Of a DNA stretch of 15,682 bases, positions 14,981-15,682 are shown piece by piece. The notes under the pieces were generated by a model that saw nothing but the letters and a program-made list of their open reading frames with translations, searched no databases and had not been told where the DNA came from. Both the position numbers and the translations under genes were made by a program. Within the stretch, counting starts at the first letter, position 1; every line of letters begins with the position of its first letter. The DNA comes from Candidatus Kuenenia stuttgartensis (lineage in GTDB: Bacteria; Planctomycetota; Planctomycetia; Isosphaerales; Isosphaeraceae), in NCBI GenBank assembly GCA_945874095.1, contig CAMCFM010000038.1, positions 1 through 15,682 on the forward strand. The letters run 5' to 3'.

Positions 14981-15682
14981 TCAGAGTTTGGCGGTACCTT
15001 TTTCAGCGGATTCCGTGGCCTTGGTGTCGAACTTGGAGTCGATTTCTTTGGTCACATCGCTCAGCGGGGCAGGGGCTTGGCCGATGGTTCCATCTTCGGT
15101 CAGGCGGCCTTCCATTTCAGAAACGCGGCTGACAACGTTCAAGCGACGGTCCAGATCAGCCACACTTTGCTTGGCCCGGGCCAGTGCAGAGCCATCGAAG
15201 TGGTACTGGCTTTTGGCGTTTGAGGCTTCGATGGCGGCCAATCGGGCTTCGATTTCTTCAATTTTGGCCTCAAGGGCTTTTTTCTGGGTTGCGATGGCGG
15301 TCAGGTGTTCACGGGCGGATTCAACCACTTTCTGACGGGATGCCAAGGTGGCTTTTTTCTCGTCAAGGATACGTTCGCAGCGGTTATAGGTATCGAGCCT
15401 GTTGCGGAGCGATTCCTGAATCTGACGTGTGTTGTCCTTGCCGCTGGCTTTGTGGATCTGACCATCATCGACTTGTTTACGAAGTGCCAGGAGCGACGTT
15501 TTTTGCTTGCTCAGGTTGGCGGTCGTATCGGCGATGTCGTTTTCGAGGCCACGGACATCTTCTTCAGCGCGGGCCATTTGTTCGATATGTTGACGAATGG
15601 CAGGCGTGAGGGCATCGACTTCATGGCGTGCCCGGTCAATTTCGAATTGCACAGGAACGGCATCCTGAGCGGCATGTCGAAC
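14981..15682 (-). CDS. Coiled-coil protein, 5' partial
   Basis: The frame is open to the window edge, so the start lies beyond 15682; 233 residues are visible. It begins VRHAAQDAVPVQFEIDRARH and is then almost wholly charged helix with heptad spacing (KKALEAKIEEIEARLAAIEA, ALARAKQSVADLDRRLNVVS), ending in a loose tail (TKEIDSKFDTKATESAEKG). I recall similar VP-V-FEI-RAR coiled-coil proteins as common in planctomycetes, where function is not known; the visible part has no enzyme motif. The missing N-terminus would show whether it has a signal peptide or membrane anchor, which decides its location. PspA-like proteins share the composition but I see no clear PspA signature. It is separated from the FHA-like gene by a terminator, so it is probably its own unit. 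Confidence 0.7.
   Translation of the reverse strand, partial: VRHAAQDAVPVQFEIDRARHEVDALTPAIRQHIEQMARAEEDVRGLENDIADTTANLSKQKTSLLALRKQVDDGQIHKASGKDNTRQIQESLRNRLDTYNRCERILDEKKATLASRQKVVESAREHLTAIATQKKALEAKIEEIEARLAAIEASNAKSQYHFDGSALARAKQSVADLDRRLNVVSRVSEMEGRLTEDGTIGQAPAPLSDVTKEIDSKFDTKATESAEKGTAKL

Noticed and set aside
14645..15609. Long frames antisense to the FHA-like and coiled-coil genes
   Set aside because: Composition is Arg/Pro/Ser-rich as expected of shadow frames, and the sense frames have clear structure.

Overview
The window looks like a piece of a planctomycete chromosome, plausibly from the Planctomycetaceae/Planctopirus side of the phylum. Three things point there: a bacterial fae gene (formaldehyde-activating enzyme of the H4MPT C1 pathway) near an ATP-grasp gene of the type found in C1 islands; a Hanks-type Ser/Thr kinase with a multi-spanning membrane tail next to an FHA-like protein; and small secreted Cys-rich and coiled-coil proteins of kinds common in that phylum. 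This taxonomic call is inference from gene content, and no rRNA is present.

Left part (1-3078, + strand): the 3' part of a HlyD-type membrane fusion protein, then a TolC-type outer-membrane factor. These are two parts of a tripartite exporter whose inner-membrane pump presumably lies upstream of the window.

Centre-left (3079-7990, + strand): a control region with two tandem sigma70-like promoters and an inverted repeat; a small one-TM protein; a SulP anion transporter fused to a beta-carbonic anhydrase; and a 5'-truncated, broken second copy of the TolC-type gene. The broken copy carries a 1-nt deletion, a nonsense codon and a deletion of about 125 bp. Its protein remains about 93% identical to the intact copy over the longest open stretch, although synonymous sites differ heavily.

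Centre-right (8125-10836): an ATP-grasp ligase and a small secreted Cys protein on the minus strand, divergent from fae on the plus strand. A strong minus-strand terminator lies between the secreted protein and the ATP-grasp gene. Two terminators follow fae, then an array of 72-bp tandem repeats whose last unit runs into the 3' end of the next, convergent gene.

Right part (10836-15682, all minus strand): a two-TM protein of unknown function, the membrane Ser/Thr kinase, a helical-repeat/FHA-like protein, a terminator, and a partial coiled-coil protein. The kinase and FHA-like protein may form a signalling pair.

I see no CRISPR array, tRNA, rRNA or transposase. The strongest leads are the transporter-carbonic anhydrase fusion lying between a TolC gene and its recently broken paralogue, the tandem-promoter/inverted-repeat region at 3332-3419, and the structured 72-bp repeat array after fae.
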